From positions 1 to 11,927 of the forward strand of contig PEXL01000006.1 of assembly GCA_002779065.1 (NCBI GenBank): a stretch of DNA of 11,927 bases, in the 5' to 3' direction. Numbering within the stretch: the first letter of the stretch is position 1; every line of letters starts with the position of its first letter. A program made the translations under genes and the position numbers. Below the pieces are notes generated by a model. That model was not told the DNA's origin, ran no database searches, and saw only the letters and a program-made list of their open reading frames with translations. Source of the DNA: Candidatus Diapherotrites archaeon CG08_land_8_20_14_0_20_34_12 (GTDB taxonomy: Archaea; Iainarchaeota; Iainarchaeia; Iainarchaeales; 0-14-0-20-34-12). This document shows, piece by piece, positions 1 through 7,417 of the stretch.

Positions 1-1
1 C

Positions 2-808
2 CAAGGATTAGTTGATACCGGACATGCACATGAATTTCCGTTCGATCCTTCAAAATTACCTTATGCTGAATTTCAGGTTGTAGCCCAATGGAGATTGCCT
101 GCTAGATTAAGTTTGCCTTCACAATTGAAAGGTGAACCATTGGCAAACAAAATAGAGCAGGGAATTAATGAAGATGTTAGAAGGGCTGAAGTTGGATATG
201 AAACTGCACAAGCAACTGCAGAGAAATTAACCACCCTGTCAAAAGGGGTAATAATGCCTTTATTAAAAGATACAGTAACAGTTCCTTTCAAACTATTAAG
301 ATCTACTTTATCGTTTATATTTCCTTTTAGAATTTTTGGCCCTACTTCAATAACTTCACCATTTACTGAAAGCAGAATGGCTCTTAAATTAAGGGCAAGA
401 AAAGCAAGGGCTGATGCAAGAGAAGCATATGGCACTATGATGGGGATTCAATCATTAAAACCAGGATTTGAGGGCAGATTAAAATCATTGTCTTTGGCAA
501 TTGACCAGGCAAGAACGCAGGAAGAAAGAGTTGCTGCATTTTCAGCATTAAATACAGCACTTAATGAATATCATGCAGGATATGGAAGAGCAATTGGTGG
601 AAGATTTAAAGAATATAATCCAGAAGTTTTATTCCCCTGGGAAGGGCCAAAACTTTTACCAATAAGTGATCATTTTGCGTTTATGGAACGAGGAAGTATG
701 AAAGGGGTAAGGCCCAAAGTTCCAAGAAGATTAAAATTAAGCAGAGATGAGATTGCTGCATTAAGGGCAGAACAGCTAAGGCATGAAAGAAGATCAAATA
801 TCAGATAA
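2..808 (+). CDS. Unrecognised basic protein, C-terminal 268 residues (5' end outside window)
   Basis: The frame is open from the left edge to a TAA at 806-808, so this is the 3' part of a longer gene. The TTG at 95 and other internal start-like codons need not be starts. The visible 268 residues have no signal peptide or clear membrane span. A short hydrophobic stretch (SFIFPFRIFG) lies near the middle. Around it are Arg/Lys/Ala-rich helical segments, such as ALKLRARKARADAREAYG and the C-terminal LSRDEIAALRAEQLRHERR, so the protein is basic and probably largely alpha-helical. I do not recognise the family and infer no function. It converges on the HEPN/MNT operon with an 83-bp gap. That the frame is real is well supported by its length and by normal protein composition; its identity is unknown. 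Confidence 0.75.
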   Translation, partial: QGLVDTGHAHEFPFDPSKLPYAEFQVVAQWRLPARLSLPSQLKGEPLANKIEQGINEDVRRAEVGYETAQATAEKLTTLSKGVIMPLLKDTVTVPFKLLRSTLSFIFPFRIFGPTSITSPFTESRMALKLRARKARADAREAYGTMMGIQSLKPGFEGRLKSLSLAIDQARTQEERVAAFSALNTALNEYHAGYGRAIGGRFKEYNPEVLFPWEGPKLLPISDHFAFMERGSMKGVRPKVPRRLKLSRDEIAALRAEQLRHERRSNIR

Positions 809-891
809 GTAACTAATAACATCGCTGATCTTGGTAAATCTGAGATTAGCAGGCTGTATGTCAACCAGCCTATCGTAACATCACAAGATGA
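809..891. other. Convergent intergenic region with two adjacent stem-loops
   Basis: This 83-bp gap separates the + strand gene from the - strand HEPN gene. Two stem-loops lie back to back. GCTGATCT (824-831) pairs with AGATTAGC (843-850), with one G-U pair and an 11-nt loop. AGGCTG (851-856) pairs with CAGCCT (866-871), with a 9-nt loop. No oligo-T tract typical of archaeal termination follows on either strand, so a 3'-end or RNA-stability role is only a guess. Confidence 0.35.
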
Positions 892-1341
892 TTACAAGCC
901 TACCATTTCAATGGTAGGTAATTGACTAATTATTCTATCAGCTATTTCAATGAATTCTTTTGCATCCTTAATTGCCATTTCAGCGTCTTCAGTATTGCAT
1001 CCAACTCCTGAATATTGGACCGCATGCCTTGTTATGCGGTATGAATTCATTGTTTGTAATATTGTCTGGAGTTCAGGTTCCCCTGCATACAATTCTTTCA
1101 AACCATTTATTAATGCAGCATGACTTCTCTCTTTTAAATTATTTTTGAACAACAGTGCTCTTGCGGAATGAAACATTGATTGATAAGCAAGGCTGAATGC
1201 AACATCAAAGTATTCTATCTTAAGATTTCCTTCAGCCCTTTCTAAAAATCTCTCAGCAATAGTTAAGGACCCCTCAATTTCCTGAATTGTGCTTTTGCTT
1301 CTTATCAGAGTCCTATTTTCAATTAGTTCATTGACTTTCAT
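892..1341 (-). CDS. HEPN-domain protein, toxin partner of the MNT gene (HEPN/MNT module)
   Basis: A 149-residue all-helical protein. The segment YFDVAFSLAYQSMFHSARAL (about residues 44-63), followed by KNNLKERSHAAL, is the typical HEPN core. TEDAEMAIKDAKEFIEIADRII (117-138) matches the usual last helix. HEPN proteins paired with MNT nucleotidyltransferases are usually RNases that the MNT partner silences by AMPylation. The characteristic R-x4-6-H (RX4HXY) signature is not canonical here: the motif reads R102-I-T-R105-H106-A-V-Q-Y110. The catalytic histidine spacing is therefore unusual, as in the PF05168-like branch where the site reads R-x4-Y. The ATG overlaps the upstream MNT stop codon as ATGA (1338-1341), which implies translational coupling. 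HEPN membership is confident; toxin activity is inferred. Confidence 0.85.
   Translation of the reverse strand: MKVNELIENRTLIRSKSTIQEIEGSLTIAERFLERAEGNLKIEYFDVAFSLAYQSMFHSARALLFKNNLKERSHAALINGLKELYAGEPELQTILQTMNSYRITRHAVQYSGVGCNTEDAEMAIKDAKEFIEIADRIISQLPTIEMVGL
899..918. repeat. Near-perfect palindrome at the 3' end of the HEPN gene
   Basis: CCTACCATT (899-907) and AATGGTAGG (910-918) are exact reverse complements separated by two bases. They lie inside the last codons of the HEPN gene, just before its stop. In RNA this could form a 7-9 bp hairpin at the transcript end. The codons it overlaps (IEMVG) are unremarkable, so it may be partly chance. Confidence 0.35.
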
Positions 1342-1883
1342 AAAGGTTCTCCAAAAAGCAAAATATTATTTTTGACAATGGCAATTGCAAAATTATCTTT
1401 TTTATCTATGAGATTCCTCCATTCCCTAAGATTAAATACTTGTGTTTTTATTTCCTTGCCTAATTTTTCTTCGATTTTTTTAAGGGAATCTAAATTTATT
1501 CTTTTATCCTGGCTTAATATAAGTAGGTCGATGTCACTTTTAGAATCATAGCTTCCTTTTGCATGGCTGCCATACATAGCAAGAGTTGATATAACCTTAT
1601 TCTCTGATAAAAAATATTTAATGTGCGGGATTATTTTTGAGATAAAATAGGTTTTCCTTAATTCAATTGTTAAGGGGGTATCAATAAGTTTGTAATTCAC
1701 TAAGTTAGCTATTTTTTCTTTTTCTAGCAGGCCTTGTTTTTCATAGTTTGTAAGATATTCTTGTGCAGTGCCTTTGCTTATCTTTAACTCTTTTGCTAGC
1801 CCATTTACGTGTATTTTCCCATTTCCCTCAAGAAAGAATTCAAGTATTTCCCATCCTCTGAATTTGTTCCAGCCATATAGCAT
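1338..1883 (-). CDS. wHTH-fused MNT nucleotidyltransferase (antitoxin of HEPN/MNT module)
   Basis: A 181-residue protein with two parts. Residues about 10-67 form a winged helix (GLAKELKISKGTAQEYLTN, then a KEKIANLVNYKL wing), suitable for DNA binding. Residues about 95-181 form a minimal nucleotidyltransferase with the signature GSHAKGSYDSKSDIDLLI. G105-S106 and the D117-x-D119 pair coordinate metal and NTP in this family. The usual third carboxylate is not obvious; the corresponding strand reads IKTQVFNL. MNT proteins of this kind counteract a cognate HEPN toxin by transferring AMP to it. The gene is first in the operon and overlaps the HEPN gene by 4 bp. The N-terminal wHTH and the operator-like repeats over its own promoter suggest autoregulation, which is inference. 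The ATG at 1883 is supported by a TATA box about 27 bp upstream. Confidence 0.88.
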   Translation of the reverse strand: MLYGWNKFRGWEILEFFLEGNGKIHVNGLAKELKISKGTAQEYLTNYEKQGLLEKEKIANLVNYKLIDTPLTIELRKTYFISKIIPHIKYFLSENKVISTLAMYGSHAKGSYDSKSDIDLLILSQDKRINLDSLKKIEEKLGKEIKTQVFNLREWRNLIDKKDNFAIAIVKNNILLFGEPL

Positions 1884-1884
1884 A

Positions 1885-1922
1885 ATATATCAAACAGTCG
1901 TTCATTATATAAAACAATCGTT
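1885..1922 (-). promoter_or_regulatory. TATA box and 20-bp-period direct repeats upstream of MNT-HEPN operon
   Basis: The box TTTTATATAA (minus strand of 1905-1914) lies 24-30 bp upstream of the MNT ATG, so the transcript is probably leaderless. Bases 1886-1902 and 1906-1922 are direct repeats in exact 20-bp register, with 15 of 17 positions identical (shared core CAAACAGTCG / AAAACAATCG). Twenty bp is about two helical turns, which places both copies on one DNA face, over the TATA box and the start site. This is what an autorepressor operator would look like. Binding by the MNT wHTH is inference. Confidence 0.55.
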
Positions 1923-1933
1923 TTTTGTATTGG

Positions 1934-4900
1934 TTAGTCATCTTTTTGGATCTTAATTCTTATTATCGTTATTGCGGCAATCATGCTGAACATGTAAACA
2001 ATCAGCAATAATAATTCTTCAGGCAAGGATGGCAAGTTGAATGGAGTTGCTTTTCCAAGATCCCCCAAATAAACATTTGCCAATCCACCAGTGCTTGTTG
2101 TTGTATTGGTTGAACCATCAACCTTAGTCATTACCCCGTCTCTAAATGATTTATCCAAAGGCAACATATGACCGTTTTCCGGATACCAATTTCCTGTCTC
2201 AGGATCATACCAGAATGAACCGTTCTTTCCCTGCGCCCCGATTAATGTTTCACCAGGCTGGCCATTATACTTTATTTTTGGAACACCATTATCCGCAGAG
2301 AAATCCAATGTATGTTTCTTTCCATCCTCTGTTTCAAATTCAATTCCGGTAGGAGTTTGTTTCATACTTCCTTTTTTAATTGGAGCATCAATCAAAACCT
2401 CGCCGGTATCTTTATCTATTACCTTGAAATAATCTTTGCATTCCCCGTTTTCCAATTTAGCATAGAAAATATATCTTCTTGTTGGAGTTTCAAATACCTT
2501 AAATGGCCCCATCATATCTATTGATTTGTTGAAATTATCTACCTTCATCTGTTTTAAATCTGAGCCAGCGACAGCAATTGCTTCTAAATCAATTGCAGGT
2601 TCAGGGCAGCCATTTTCCGGATTAATATCTGTTGTTAATTTTGCTTTTAACCCTGCAACATCATTCTGCCCTAAGATTGCTTTTGCATTTCTTTTTAACA
2701 CAATCAATAATTGCCCTGTGTCATGCTTGTATACAATGAATCCGTGTTGGAATTGTATTCCTTCCATATTTCCTATTGGAATCTTGTTTCCTCCGCCATA
2801 TAAATAAGATTTTCTATTTCCTAATATAATCAATTTAGAATCCATTCCTTGTACAAATACCGGTGATAAACCTGTAGCGACAATTCTTTTAGTATCATTC
2901 CATACAGTAACATTATTATAAAAATCAGTTGAAATATTTGTAACCGGTCCGAAAACTTCTCTTAAATTATTTGAGGTTAAAGGAACACCAGTCTGCTGCA
3001 TTACTCCCTGTTTTATGCATTCTAAAATTTGTGCATCTAAAACATAAAGGTCTGATTCAGTATTCATTTCAAATAATGGCGTGTCAGTCATAGGCAAGCT
3101 AGCAAGCGTATAGCGGTCTGGAACTGAATTTGATAAACTGTCAGTATTCAGGTAATCACTTCTTACAATATTCGGGTCTGTGATTATATCTTCCATCACC
3201 TGTTTGCCATCCTTATCCTTGTACAATTTGTACATCTTTCCTGTGTTGTAATCATAAACAACCTGAACATTTCCGTCAGCAGAGCCGATTACTTTTTTGC
3301 CCTGTGTTTTATATATTTGGGGAGAGGTTTCTCCACTGAACCAGAACGAGAATATTAACTGTGCCTGCAATTTTCCTGTTGATCCGCCGGCGACACTTAC
3401 ATCTGCCTGTATAAGGTCCTGCTTGTGTGTTGATTTCAAATAGCTTTCAACCTCTTCTTTTAATTTCCCAGATGCGCTTGCAGTGTATGAAGTAGCTTGC
3501 TGAGCAACTTTAGCTCCTTCTACGGCTGTGCTTAATTCAGGGCTTACTCCAGAGAACCATGAACTTGCCCTATCTGTCCAAGTTTTTATGATATCACTCA
3601 TTTTCTCAGTTGAAAGCACTGAAGGGCTTTTATCCTTCTTGGTTTTATCTACCTCTTCTTTTGCCGGGGCAAATATCTGTGCATAATAGCCGCCATCAAC
3701 ATCAATGCAATTCTGCATTTGAGGAGCCATCAATGTCTGCTGCAATATTGAAGCAAATACCCCCCCTGAAAATCCAAACACCATATAAATTGCTGATTCA
3801 CCAAATGCCATGGCACCGCCAATTAAACTCGGGTTCCATTTCTTAGGGAATATTCCTGCTGTAAATTTCAATACAACATCCCTGCAAGTATTCTTTTGTT
3901 TTATTCCTTTTGCCAGATTAATTCCTTCTTCAGGCATTGTGTCAGGCCCTTCCCCCTTTACATTTAATCCCCTGCTGAATGCAATTAATGTTGTGCCTGA
4001 TTTCTTGGCTTCAGGGGTTGTAGCATATTCAAGCATATGCGCTTCAATCATCTGTTTTGAAGCAATATAGAAAGTAGCATAATCCATTCCCTGCATCTGG
4101 TTAAACATGCTGTTCCTGTCTAATGAAATAGTACATTGCATTCCTTTACATTCTTTCGGGGTATTTGCGTAATAAGCTAAATTCTCAACCTTATACCTTA
4201 TCTGTTTTCCAGTAAGTTTCTTGAATATGTCATTTACCGGTTTATACTGCTCGGCAACATAATTCAAAATCATATCATAGGGCAACTTGCTTAATATCTG
4301 TTTAAATAAATCTCCTTCATCAGATCCTTCCTGCGCAAAGAAATCTATGAATGCATAATTGTAAACTGCTTCTTCCCCCAAATTCCATTTTACTGTGAAC
4401 CATTTATCTGCCAGCATATATCCTGCAAAGTCTTCACTTCCAAATCCTTGTTTCCCCCCCCAATACAAATACATTCCAGCAGTCCATTTTATCCCGCCTT
4501 TAGGGTTCACATAATCTTTGATTAATTCCTGCCTGTCAGAAAATGCCTTATCCAATACTGAAGTATATTTTCTTCCAGCAACCCCTCTCTGCAATAAGCT
4601 CTGGTACATCTGGTTCATATTTCTCCAAGGTTCAGAGAATGCACTCATTTCCATTCTGCTTGTCAAATATAATTGTGCAAAATCTTCTGGCTTTAATTCC
4701 TTTGCTTTTTCAAAGCCCCCTAATTCAAACATCTTTACTTTCGGCCCGGCATTGTGTTTTAAAAATCCAAGCGTTCTTTCATCCGCTTTCATGAATTTGC
4801 CCATATCTGTTTCAACAGCTTTCTCTGCATATATTGCGGGATTTTTATGAATATCCGAAACAGTGACAGTATCAACAAACTTTCCAGGCTTTATTTCATA

Positions 4901-6889
4901 AAGATTCAAGTTGCGGCCAGATGTTTCATATTTTTCCATCATAAATGCTGTTTCATCAGCAGGCCACTCCCCTCCAAAGTGCAAATCTCTCCTGAATTTT
5001 CCCTCAATCCTGTTCAATTGAGCAGGATCCCTATATATTGGAATAAATCTCCCATCAGGCGTTTTTACAAAATAGGAATACAATCCAGAACCTTCATCCT
5101 TCTGTATTGCCCATTCACCAATATCCAACCTAATTTCATCATATCCACGGGCAGCATCCATTCCTTCTCTTCCGGCAATAATCCTTGCTTCTATCTCTTG
5201 CGGGCTTCCATAACCATATTTATTCAGGGATTTGTAATATTTTCTTTTTGCAATCTGGTATATTGATCCCTGTGTCCTTGAAAAATTCCTTACATCTTCA
5301 ATAGTTTGCAAGAATGTTTTTCTTACAGCCCTGGGCATCTGCATTACTCTTTCCAAAAATCCTTTTTCCCCCAAGAAATCTTTTGCAAACCATTGCCTGA
5401 ATTCAGTTCCTTTTGTCATTAAATATTTTGAAGTCCATTCTCCTGGCTCCATTAGCGGATTAAGTATCTCTCCAATTAAAGGATATTTCTGCCTGTTTGC
5501 ATAAATTCTTCCTGCCCTTCTCCCTGCAAGATATTTTGCTAATTTTCCACCATTAATTGGGTCATACAGTTTTGCAACAACATGTTCGTATACCTTTCTG
5601 AAAGGCCTTAACCATGGCCAGCTCCAGGTAATTGCAGTTTCCCCACCATTTAGATTAATAAGATTAAACAATTTTTTCGCCCTTGAAAGCAGCACAGGGC
5701 CAAAATTACTTACCACCATTTCCCCGGAATACCACTGATTATAAAATTTATCAAATAAAGAATAAACCGAAATTGTGCATTGCGATGTTGAAACAGAGCA
5801 ATTTGTTGTAAACCCTGCGTTAAATGTGTTTGTGAAAACAAAGTTCGGAATTCTCTTGCCCAATTTTCTTTTGAATTCCATTACCTTATCTGCATTTTCA
5901 TCAGATAATGCCAATTTAGATTCTAATGAAGGGCCTTCAGTTTTTGTATCCAAACCAAAATTCTGCCTTATTAATGTAAAATCCTCATCAGTTAAATCAG
6001 AAATACTTTCCTTCTGCTGCTCTTCTTTATTCAAATCTGCCTTATACGCTTCCGCTTCATTTCCGCCAGTAATCAGGTCCTTTACTCCATAATATTTTTC
6101 TTTTGCCGGTTCGTAAACATTCTCTTTCGCCAGGTCTTTTGCGCCCAATCCAATATCCTTTACCACATCCCACATTGGCTGGAAATCTGCAATAATTCCT
6201 TCGCCAGAATTTCTTAACATAAGATTTTTTCCGACAAGCGGGCAAGCAGAATTAATATCATCGGGATTTTCATAGGTTACTTTATCCGGATTTAACATTA
6301 TATTGCCGGGCAATTTATTTTGTTTAAGCGGGTCATAATCCTTGCATCTCCCAACTCTTATTGTATCATTTAAAACAACACCCAAAGCATATGGCCCATT
6401 TATTGTATCATGCAATAAGTGTGTTAATTCTTCTGGCAAAATTGTATCCTCTGGAACCTCAATATTAACTTTCTTGCCGCCTTTGTCCAATGCTAATTCC
6501 TGGTCCTTAAATTTCTCACGTTCAAATTTATTTGCATCAGGCAATCCAGCACTTAATTGATTTCCTAAAAATCCGTCTCGTAATAAATTCAAAAATCTTT
6601 GGGCTTCAATACCGCTTAATTTATTTGTTGCACAGGAAAGCATCGCGCTCGCCCCCATATCTGTGGCAATTGGCACCCCTGTTGTTGGGTCTGTTGCTGA
6701 TCCTGGGATCAGTAACGAAGGAAAGGTATCTTCAAACAGGTAAGTCTTTTGCTGATCTTCTCCAGAAGCATATGGGGCAGTTTTTGCTTCAGGATAATTT
6801 GGCGCTTCAGAATAGGCATATGCTGCGGTTGAATTTAGAATAAGAAATAATACAAAATAAATTGCAATGGCCTGCCTATTCTCTTCCAT
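1934..6889 (-). CDS. Giant exported surface protein, 1651 residues, signal peptide and C-terminal membrane anchor
   Basis: Residues 1-25 form a Sec signal peptide: hydrophobic IAIYFVLFLILNS, then the AYA cleavage motif at 23-25. Residues about 1624-1645 (LLLLIVYMFSMIAAITII) form a single C-terminal helix followed by a basic tail, so the mature body should lie outside the membrane. A further hydrophobic stretch at about 1020-1055, rich in Gly/Ala/Phe, could be a second membrane segment. There are 12 cysteines, some closely spaced (C364/C371, C914/C919), which fits disulfides outside the cell. Several N-x-S/T sites cluster at 1318-1333. The last third contains repeated beta-hairpin-like turns of the form D/E-T-G (near 1215, 1390, 1494, 1564). 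The middle part (400-900) is rich in Trp/Tyr and basic residues. I recognise no enzyme domain or family. The start is supported by the signal peptide, a weak AAGGA 5 bp upstream and a TATA box. Two poly-G tracts interrupt the coding strand (see findings). Confidence 0.85.
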   Translation of the reverse strand: MEENRQAIAIYFVLFLILNSTAAYAYSEAPNYPEAKTAPYASGEDQQKTYLFEDTFPSLLIPGSATDPTTGVPIATDMGASAMLSCATNKLSGIEAQRFLNLLRDGFLGNQLSAGLPDANKFEREKFKDQELALDKGGKKVNIEVPEDTILPEELTHLLHDTINGPYALGVVLNDTIRVGRCKDYDPLKQNKLPGNIMLNPDKVTYENPDDINSACPLVGKNLMLRNSGEGIIADFQPMWDVVKDIGLGAKDLAKENVYEPAKEKYYGVKDLITGGNEAEAYKADLNKEEQQKESISDLTDEDFTLIRQNFGLDTKTEGPSLESKLALSDENADKVMEFKRKLGKRIPNFVFTNTFNAGFTTNCSVSTSQCTISVYSLFDKFYNQWYSGEMVVSNFGPVLLSRAKKLFNLINLNGGETAITWSWPWLRPFRKVYEHVVAKLYDPINGGKLAKYLAGRRAGRIYANRQKYPLIGEILNPLMEPGEWTSKYLMTKGTEFRQWFAKDFLGEKGFLERVMQMPRAVRKTFLQTIEDVRNFSRTQGSIYQIAKRKYYKSLNKYGYGSPQEIEARIIAGREGMDAARGYDEIRLDIGEWAIQKDEGSGLYSYFVKTPDGRFIPIYRDPAQLNRIEGKFRRDLHFGGEWPADETAFMMEKYETSGRNLNLYEIKPGKFVDTVTVSDIHKNPAIYAEKAVETDMGKFMKADERTLGFLKHNAGPKVKMFELGGFEKAKELKPEDFAQLYLTSRMEMSAFSEPWRNMNQMYQSLLQRGVAGRKYTSVLDKAFSDRQELIKDYVNPKGGIKWTAGMYLYWGGKQGFGSEDFAGYMLADKWFTVKWNLGEEAVYNYAFIDFFAQEGSDEGDLFKQILSKLPYDMILNYVAEQYKPVNDIFKKLTGKQIRYKVENLAYYANTPKECKGMQCTISLDRNSMFNQMQGMDYATFYIASKQMIEAHMLEYATTPEAKKSGTTLIAFSRGLNVKGEGPDTMPEEGINLAKGIKQKNTCRDVVLKFTAGIFPKKWNPSLIGGAMAFGESAIYMVFGFSGGVFASILQQTLMAPQMQNCIDVDGGYYAQIFAPAKEEVDKTKKDKSPSVLSTEKMSDIIKTWTDRASSWFSGVSPELSTAVEGAKVAQQATSYTASASGKLKEEVESYLKSTHKQDLIQADVSVAGGSTGKLQAQLIFSFWFSGETSPQIYKTQGKKVIGSADGNVQVVYDYNTGKMYKLYKDKDGKQVMEDIITDPNIVRSDYLNTDSLSNSVPDRYTLASLPMTDTPLFEMNTESDLYVLDAQILECIKQGVMQQTGVPLTSNNLREVFGPVTNISTDFYNNVTVWNDTKRIVATGLSPVFVQGMDSKLIILGNRKSYLYGGGNKIPIGNMEGIQFQHGFIVYKHDTGQLLIVLKRNAKAILGQNDVAGLKAKLTTDINPENGCPEPAIDLEAIAVAGSDLKQMKVDNFNKSIDMMGPFKVFETPTRRYIFYAKLENGECKDYFKVIDKDTGEVLIDAPIKKGSMKQTPTGIEFETEDGKKHTLDFSADNGVPKIKYNGQPGETLIGAQGKNGSFWYDPETGNWYPENGHMLPLDKSFRDGVMTKVDGSTNTTTSTGGLANVYLGDLGKATPFNLPSLPEELLLLIVYMFSMIAAITIIRIKIQKDD

Positions 6890-7063
6890 ATGAATCCTTG
6901 AATTTTATAATATCAATAATATATTAATATTTATAGTTTTGGGTTTAAATTCTCTTGTTTTTTGCCATTTCCCTATAAATCCCTTTAAATAAACCCGGCA
7001 GTTTATCCAAAGTAAACCACACCTTTAAATATGTGTTTACACATATATTCACATGTGGTATTT
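6890..7063. promoter_or_regulatory. Divergent promoter region between giant gene and RHH antitoxin
   Basis: On the minus strand, CTATAAATA (6928-6936) lies about 43 bp upstream of the giant gene ATG. It is preceded by an A-rich BRE-like stretch and predicts a leader of about 15 nt. On the plus strand three TATA-like words occur: CTATAAAT (6973-6980), TTTAAATA (6984-6991) and TTTAAATA (7024-7031). Only the last is correctly placed for the antitoxin. The first two sit in a repeated setting, CCCTATAAAT followed by CCCTTTAAAT, and may serve an earlier start. A weak inverted repeat, GTTTA (7001-7005) with TAAAC (7013-7017), lies between them. Confidence 0.5.
7031..7057. promoter_or_regulatory. Putative RHH antitoxin operator (ATGTG/CACAT palindromes)
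   Basis: ATGTG (7031-7035) and CACAT (7040-7044) form a perfect inverted repeat around TTTA. CACATGTG (7050-7057) is a second perfect palindrome, with its CACAT exactly 10 bp from the first. The sites lie immediately downstream of the TATA box and just before the antitoxin ATG, where RHH antitoxins usually bind to repress their own operon. Half-site recognition of TGTG/CACA is inference. Confidence 0.5.
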
Positions 7064-7291
7064 ATGGTTAATGTTACATTAACAGTTCCTGAAGAGTTGT
7101 ATAAAAAAATGAAGGTACATAAGGAATTCAGATGGAGTGAGGTAGCAAGGCAGGCAATCGAGAAAAAGATTAGGGAAAAAGAATTGCTTCAGGATTTGAG
7201 AGATATTGCAAAAGCAGAAAAGGAACATAAGGAAGGAAAGACCATTTCCCACAAACAATTGCTAAGAGAGTTGGAGTTAGATGCCGTATGA
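7064..7291 (+). CDS. Ribbon-helix-helix antitoxin (RelB/VapB-type)
   Basis: A 75-residue protein with a classic ribbon-helix-helix N-terminus. The strand VNVTLTVP (2-9) carries alternating polar residues for the DNA major groove. Helix A is EELYKKMKV, and helix B is EFRWSEVARQAIEKKI (21-36). The C-terminal half is a charged helix, as expected for a toxin-wrapping tail. I chose the ATG at 7064 over the in-frame ATG at 7031. It begins exactly at the beta-strand, and the extension MCLHIYSHVVF would read through the putative operator. The last 11 bp overlap the start of the relE-type toxin gene, the usual antitoxin-toxin layout. The toxin is disrupted, so this antitoxin is now an orphan in this genome copy. 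Confidence 0.85.
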   Translation: MVNVTLTVPEELYKKMKVHKEFRWSEVARQAIEKKIREKELLQDLRDIAKAEKEHKEGKTISHKQLLRELELDAV

Positions 7292-7388
7292 ACTAGTTTA
7301 TTCTAATGATGCAGCAAAAGAATTGAAAAAACTGGATAAATCCATAGCAATTCAAATCCTAAAGAAAATAGAAGAATTACAGGAAAAT

Positions 7389-7400
7389 CCAGAAATTGGA
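7389..7400. repeat. Target-site duplication, left copy
   Basis: CCAGAAATTGGA here is repeated exactly at 8788-8799 on the other side of the insert. The flanking bases differ (T/G before, G/A after), so the duplication is 12 bp. It corresponds to codons PEIG of the split RelE gene. Confidence 0.88.
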
Positions 7401-7403
7401 GCG

Positions 7404-7414
7404 TTGCTCCTAAA
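7404..7414 (+). repeat. Terminal inverted repeat, left (with 8775-8785)
   Basis: TTGCTCCTAAA here is the exact reverse complement of 8775-8785. It starts 3 bp inside the left insertion point; the right copy ends 2 bp inside the right one. Confidence 0.8.
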
Positions 7415-7417
7415 ATC

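Noticed and set aside
73..435. A 120-codon minus-strand frame opposite the left partial gene
   Set aside because: The + strand frame is longer and open across the left edge. The minus frame has no plausible promoter or motif.
4847..5266. A 139-codon + strand open frame opposite the giant gene
   Set aside because: It lies wholly antisense to a long, well-formed exported protein. Its translation has no domain logic and it has no promoter. The same holds for the other + strand frames between 2146 and 6843.
6973..6991. Promoter pair for a separate small RNA upstream of the antitoxin
   Set aside because: Two extra TATA-like words exist, but no defined transcript structure or conserved stem supports an RNA gene; kept only as part of the promoter region.
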